NCBI GenBank assembly: GCA_037962975.1
Contig: CM075669.1
Location: forward strand, 106,718,501 to 106,782,500
Direction: 5' to 3'
Source of the DNA: Clitoria ternatea
Taxonomy: Eukaryota; Streptophyta; Magnoliopsida; Fabales; Fabaceae
DNA: 64,000 bases
The translations under genes were made by a program, and so were the position numbers. Below, in pieces: positions 58,841-64,000 of this stretch; the stretch's first letter is position 1; each line of letters begins with the position of its first letter. Under the pieces are notes generated by a model. It saw only the letters and a program-made list of their open reading frames with translations, did no database searches and was not told the origin of the DNA.

Positions 58841-61800
58841 ATGGCCGCAAATGATCTTGCTGGAGTTGTAGAACGCTTAATCAATGCAATGGGAGCACGC
58901 GAAGGTCAAGGTAATGATGCCTTGAGAAGGTTAGACCTGTTCGAAAAACGTAATCCACCTCGTTTCAAGGGAGGATACAACCCTGATGGAGCAAAAATAT
59001 GGATTCGTGAGATAGAAAAGATCTTCCGAGCACTGCAATGTACTGAAGGTGATAAAGTAGTCTTCGCTACTTATGCCTTATCTGAGGATGCTGAACATTG
59101 GTGGGATAGTATGCGTAGGCAGTTCGAAGTTAACCAAGTGGAGATCACTTGGAATTATTTCAAGGATATGTTTCTGGAGAAATACTTTCCAGCTGATGTT
59201 AAAGAGAAAAGACAATTTGAATTCCTGTCACTGACCCAAGGAAATATGAGCGTTGGAGAGTATGCATCCAGGTTTGAAGAGCTATCTCGCTTTCATTCTT
59301 ATTATAATGATGCTACTAATGAAGGTGATCGGTGCGCAAAGTTTGTAAACAGATTGCGGCCAGAAATAAAAGAAGCTATACGAATGTAGGAAATCCGTGA
59401 ATTTTCTGTATTGGTAAATCGCTGCAGGATCTTCGAAGAGGATCACAAGGACAGAATGATCAAAAGCCGTGAATCCATTCACAAGGCAGGAGAAATGAGA
59501 AGTGGAGGACCTCACCATCACCAAAGAAGAGACTTTAGGAGAAAAAGGCCTTACCAAGCGCCATTTCGTCGGTTTGGAACAGCACCTGTTCCTAACAAAC
59601 CCCAAGCTTCATCTGGAAGCTATTATCCAACACCTGCACTAGAATTTAAATGCTTTATCTGTGGAGGACCCCATTTAAAAAGGGATTGTCCCAAAAACAC
59701 TTATATTTGCTTTAAGTGTAACAAACCGGGTCATCACATCAAGGATTGCCCAGAGATAAAAAAGGAGAACCCTGAAGGTGTAAGTACATCCATAAATACT
59801 CAAGGTGGCATACACAGTGCAGTCGGAAGGCCAAAGGCGAAAGGAAAGGTTTTTGCAATTAATGGAGAAGAAGCATCCCATTCTGACTCCATGGTGGAAG
59901 GTAAGTGTATCATTAATAAGATTCCTTTAACTGTTATGTATGACTCAGGTGCATCACATTCCTTTATTTCCAATGACTGTGTAGAAAAACTAAAATTACC
60001 CGTGATAGAATTGCCATTTGATTTATCTGTTCATACTCCTGGGAATAATCCCATTGTCACTTCTAAAGCCTGTTGGGAATGCCCTATTGTCATGGATGGT
60101 AGGGACTTTAAGGCTAATCTCTTTTGCTTACCCCTTTCTGGCTTAGAAGTTATTATTGAGCTAGATTGGTTGTCTGACAATCATGTTCTAATAGATTGTC
60201 ATAACAAAACCATAATGTTTAAAGAACCTGTAAATTTGAATCTAGAGGATTTGAGATTTCTAACCGCCAACCAAGTGAGTGCCTCTTTAAAAGGAGGGGC
60301 TCAAGGATTCATGTTATTGCTTTCAACGAAAGGAGAGCAAGAATCAAAAATCAAAAATCTGCCAGTTGTGTGTGAATTTCCTGATGTTTTTCCTGAAGAT
60401 ATCCCTAGTTTACCCCCAGAAAGAGATACGGAATTTGCCATTGATCTAGTACCTGGAGTTGGACCAATTTCAATTACACCATACCGAATGTCACCTCTAG
60501 AATTAGCAGAGTTGAAGAAACAACTTGAAGAGATGATAGAGAAACAGTTTATACAACCCAGTGTATCCCCCTGGGGTGCACCAGTGTTGTTGGTTAAGAA
60601 GAAGGATGGTAGCATGAGGTTGTGTGTAGATTATCGACAACTAAACAAGGTGACAATCAAGAACAGATATCCTCTGCCAAGGATTGACGACTTGATGGAT
60701 CAACTGCGTGGTGCCACAGTGTTCTCCAAGATTGATTTGAGGTCTGGATATCATCAAATAAGGGTGAAGAAAGAAGATGTACCGAAAACTGCTTTTAGAA
60801 CACGCTATGGCCATTACGAATATCTGGTGATGCCTTTTGGTGTAACTAATGCACCAGCCGTATTCATGGATTACATGAATCGGATTTTTCATCCATATCT
60901 AGATAAATTTGTAGTGGTTTTTATTGATGATATACTAGTGTACTCTAAAAGTAGAGAAGAACATGTCGAACACTTGAAGATTGTGTTAGAAATCCTGAAA
61001 AAGAAACAATTGTATGCAAAGCTGTCGAAGTGTGAATTCTGGTTGGAAGAGGTGAACTTTTTAGGACATATAATTAGTCAAGGAGGAATAGCCGTAGACC
61101 CTTCTAAAGTGGAAGCAGTTTTGAAATGGGAGAAACCAACCACAATCACTGAAATCAGAAGTTTCTTGGGCTTGGCTGGATACTATAGGAGATTCATCGA
61201 AGGATTTTCAAACTTAGCATACCCACTAACCAAGCTAACACGGAAAGGACAACCTTTTGTGTGGACGACACAATGTGAGAATGGTTTCCAAGAGCTGAAA
61301 GATCGACTTACTTCTTCGCCGGTGTTAGTACTCCCTGATCCACATCGAAGTTTTGAAGTTTACTGTGATGCGTCTAAACAAGGACTAGGAAGTGTACTCA
61401 TGCAAGACAAGAAGGTTGTAGCCTATGCGTCGCGCCAATTAAGGCAACATGAGATTAACTATCCTACCCATGACTTAGAATTAGCTGCTGTAGTTTTTGC
61501 CTTAAAGATTTGGAGGCATTATCTATACGGTGCAACATTCGATGTGTTTAGCGATCATAAAAGTCTCAAGTAATTATTCGATCAAAAGGAGTTAAACATG
61601 AGGCAACGGAGATGGATGGAGTTCTTAAAGGACTACGACTTTGAGTTGCAATACCATCCTGGAAAAGCGAACGTAGTAGCTGATGCTTTAAGTCGAAAGT
61701 CTCTGCATGCATCCACAATGATGATTAAAGAGCTGGAATTGATAGAGAACTTCAGAGATCTTAACCTAGCAGTAAAGGTTAATGCTAACGGCTACAGATT

Positions 61801-63205
61801 AAGAGCGTTGCAAGTGACAAGTGAATTCCTAAAGCAAGTTTTAGAGGCTCAACGAGAGGACGAATTCCTACAAGAGAAGAAAGAACTCTTAAAACAAGGA
61901 AAAGAAGTTGAGTTCAACATGGGAAATAACCAATTACTGAGGTATAAGGATCGAGTGTGTATCCCTGACCAAGAGGAATTGAGGAAAGCAATTCTGGAAG
62001 AAGGCCACAAAAGTTATATGAACATTCATCCTGGAGCTACTAAAATGTATCAAGATTTGAAGAAGTTGTTTTGGTGGCCTGGAATGAAGAAAGCGATGGC
62101 GGAGTACGTGGCTGCATGTCTAATTTTCCAGAAGGTTAAAGTAGAACATCAAAAACCCCCTGGAATGCTACAATTAATGGAAATACCAGAATGGAAATGG
62201 GATAGCATTACCATGGACTTTGTGACTTCTTTACCTAAAACTCCATTAGGACATGATTCAATATAGGTAGTAGTTGATAGATTAACCAAGTTTGCCCACT
62301 TTATTCCCATTAATATTCGTTACCCTATGGATAAGCTGGCAAAATTATACATCGAGGAGATTGTGAGATTACATGAAATTCCTTCTAGTATCATTTCTGA
62401 TCGGGACCCTCATTTTACATCACAATTCTAGAAGAGCTTACACAAGGCTTTGGGAACAAGACTACGTCTGAGTTCAGCATATCATCCTCAGACGGATGGA
62501 CAGTCAGAAAGAACAATTCAATCTCTAGAGGACTTGTTACGAGCTTGTGTGTTAGAGCATAAAGGAAGTTGGAATCAATTCTTACCATATGTGGAGTTCA
62601 CCTACAACAACAGTTTCCATGCTAGCATTAACATGGCACCTTTTGAAGCATTATATGGAAGAAAATGTAGGACTCCGTTATGTTGGTTTGAGACTGGTGA
62701 AAACTTAATGCTAGGACCAGAGTTGGTACAACAAACCACGGATAAAATCAAAATGGTTCAGGAAAAAATAAAGGCAGCACAAAGCAGACAGAAAAGTTAC
62801 TATGACAAAAGAAGAAAACCGCTCGAATTTCAAGAAGGTGATCATGTATTCTTGAAAGTCACACCTACGACTGGGGTCGGTCGGGCAATGAAATCTCGAA
62901 AACTAACTCCTAGATTTATTGGTCCATATCAAATAATTCAGAAAGTTAGTCCTCTTGCTTACCAAATAGCATTACCACCTTTTCTTTCTAATATCCATAA
63001 TGTTTTTCATGTGTCAAATTTACAAAAGTATATATCTGACCCTACACACGTTATTGAGCCTGATGTCATACAAGTTAAAGAAAATCTTACATATGATGCA
63101 CCACCTATCAGAATAGCTGACAGAAGAATAAAAAAGCTAAGGGACAAGGAAATTCCACTCGTGAAGGTCATTTGGAGTGAAACAAGAGGGGAAGATGCTA
63201 CATAG
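58841..63205 (+). pseudogene. Gypsy B gag-pol polyprotein with four in-frame stops
   Basis: A single frame of 1454 codons with no frame shift, interrupted only by TAG 59387, TAA 61571, TAG 62264 and TAG 62429. Domains: gag (RNPPRFKGGYNPDGAKIWIR, EKYFPADVKEKRQFEFLSL), two zinc knuckles (59651-59753, including CFKCNKPGHHIKDC), protease DSGA at 59942-59953, reverse transcriptase (CVDYRQLNKV, FSKIDLRSGYHQI, FIDDILVYS at about 60920), RNase H (VYCDASKQGLGS to SDHKSLK), integrase with zinc domain (HPGATKMYQDL) and DDE core (D at ITMDF, D at SDRDPHF, E at QSERTIQ), then a C-terminal part ending KLRDKEIPLVKVIW, chromodomain-like. The integrase zinc domain shows CLIFQ where a second Cys is usual (62126). 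A complete set of retroelement enzymes is recognisable, but it is not translatable as one protein. Confidence 0.9.
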
Positions 63206-63303
63206 GAACTAGAAAATGAGATGAAAGAGTCTCATCCCCAATTGTTTTACTAAAAAAAAAAAGTGTAAATTTCGAGGACGAAATTTTTTTAGGGGATTAG
63301 AGT
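63206..63303 (+). other. Gypsy B 3' untranslated spacer and polypurine region
   Basis: After the stop lie an A-run and GAGGACGAAATTTTTTTAGG, the usual pre-LTR text of plant gypsy elements, then GGGGATTAGAGT just before the 3' LTR. Confidence 0.65.
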
Positions 63304-64000
63304 TGTAACACCCCTAATTTCGTTATTTCTTATTTAAAATAAAATTTCAAAGGAATTTGATTGTAGTTCTTTAGAACTTTTTGATTGTTATATAATTTAT
63401 AATTTTTTGGAATTTTTATATTTTTTCATTTTTTTTGAGAATGACAAAAATACCCTTAACCTTTCATTTAATAACCAAAATGCCATTGCCGACATCATCG
63501 CTTACATCATCATCGCTTACATCACCGCTTACATCATGAATAGTAAAATAAATAATTAAATAATCATGAATAGTAAAATTTTCCTCCTATAAATAGATGG
63601 CTCATTTACAACATTTCCACATTAAAAATTAGAGAGAGAATCTAGAGAGATAGTGCGTAAGAAATTAGTGGGGAGTAAATTCTTTTGGTATAAAGAAGTT
63701 CTGCCGGAGGTGTAAGGTAATAACTTTCTTCTAGATTCTTTTTATAATTTTAGTTTATTTTTTTAGCACTCTTAAACCATTGATATACTAGTACTATTAT
63801 GAATAAGTTACTATAGTAAAAATAATTTACCACTGTGTTATTTTTACTATTTACCGTTACTATCAAAATTTACTATTTACTGTTACTATTCAAAATTTAC
63901 TATTCACTGTTATTGTTCATGATTTATCATTTACCACTACTATTCAAAAAGTTACTATTCATAATTTACTATTTACTGTTACTATTCAAAATTCACTGTT
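63304..64000 (+). repeat. 3' LTR of gypsy B, cut by window end
   Basis: It starts TGTAACACCCC and follows 55759 onward closely, including the TATA box and the beginning of the tandem array. Confidence 0.95.

Larger units (their letters stand above)
55759..64000 (+). mobile_element. Gypsy B retroelement (chromovirus-like), 3' LTR runs off window
   Basis: 5' LTR 55759-58686, primer site 58690-58701, one continuous gag-pol frame 58841-63205, 3' LTR from 63304 to beyond the window. It is inserted in the protease/pol region of gypsy A; the five bases before it are TTATG. LTR copies differ by about a dozen substitutions and two 1-base indels in about 600 aligned bases (counted by eye), so the insertion is fairly young. 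A C-terminal integrase extension of chromodomain type suggests the Tekay/Del chromovirus group. Confidence 0.9.

Overview
The window looks like a transposon-dense stretch of a flowering-plant (eudicot) nuclear genome. It is AT-rich, has plant introns (GT-AG, AT-rich), and is full of plant-type transposable elements: CACTA/En-Spm, PIF/Harbinger, hAT, MULE, Ty1/copia and Ty3/gypsy. I lean towards a legume because of the Sirevirus-type copia element and the general look of the repeats, but that is inference from memory and was not tested by any search.

Only one gene looks intact. It is a two-exon BURP-domain gene at 16221-18188 of the polygalacturonase-1 beta-subunit type, with a signal peptide, 21 FxxY repeats and a complete CH-x10-CH-x27-CH-x25-CH signature. 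It has a TATA box and a pyrimidine-rich leader, and its coding exon is much richer in GC than its surroundings.

Layout. (1) 1-7924: most of a CACTA element with a broken TNP2-type transposase (DUF4218, then DUF4216) and a second broken En/Spm-type ORF; a 1.3-kb solo LTR flanked by the 5-bp duplication AGTGG splits the transposase. (2) 8080-9030: minisatellites, a hairpin array and AT microsatellites. (3) 9840-11049: a second CACTA right end, abutting a copia RNase H tail and its 288-bp LTR. (4) 11050-20045: the BURP gene and AT-rich intergenic DNA. (5) 20109-24806: a non-autonomous CACTA element (TSD AAA) that has captured pieces of three cellular genes: an ILR3/bHLH104-type first exon, an ERD6-like sugar transporter with introns, and a kinesin-7. 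It sits inside a MITE-like inverted repeat. (6) 25142-26537: a decayed hAT (BED/DUF659) transposase. (7) 29040-29706: the right end of a third kind of CACTA element. (8) 32447-32735: a decayed plant transposon ORF. (9) 33602-37785: a complete but decayed PIF/Harbinger element (TSD TTA). (10) 37941-48851: a decayed Sirevirus-like copia element with an extra ORF after pol. (11) 48917-64000: a MULE fragment cut by gypsy A, itself cut by gypsy B. Gypsy B has one long gag-pol frame broken only by four stop codons.

The most striking observations are the gene-capturing CACTA element and, inside the gypsy A LTR, eight pairs (16 boxes) of a near-palindromic CTCGCTCAAGCGAG-like motif. Within a pair the boxes start about two helical turns apart.
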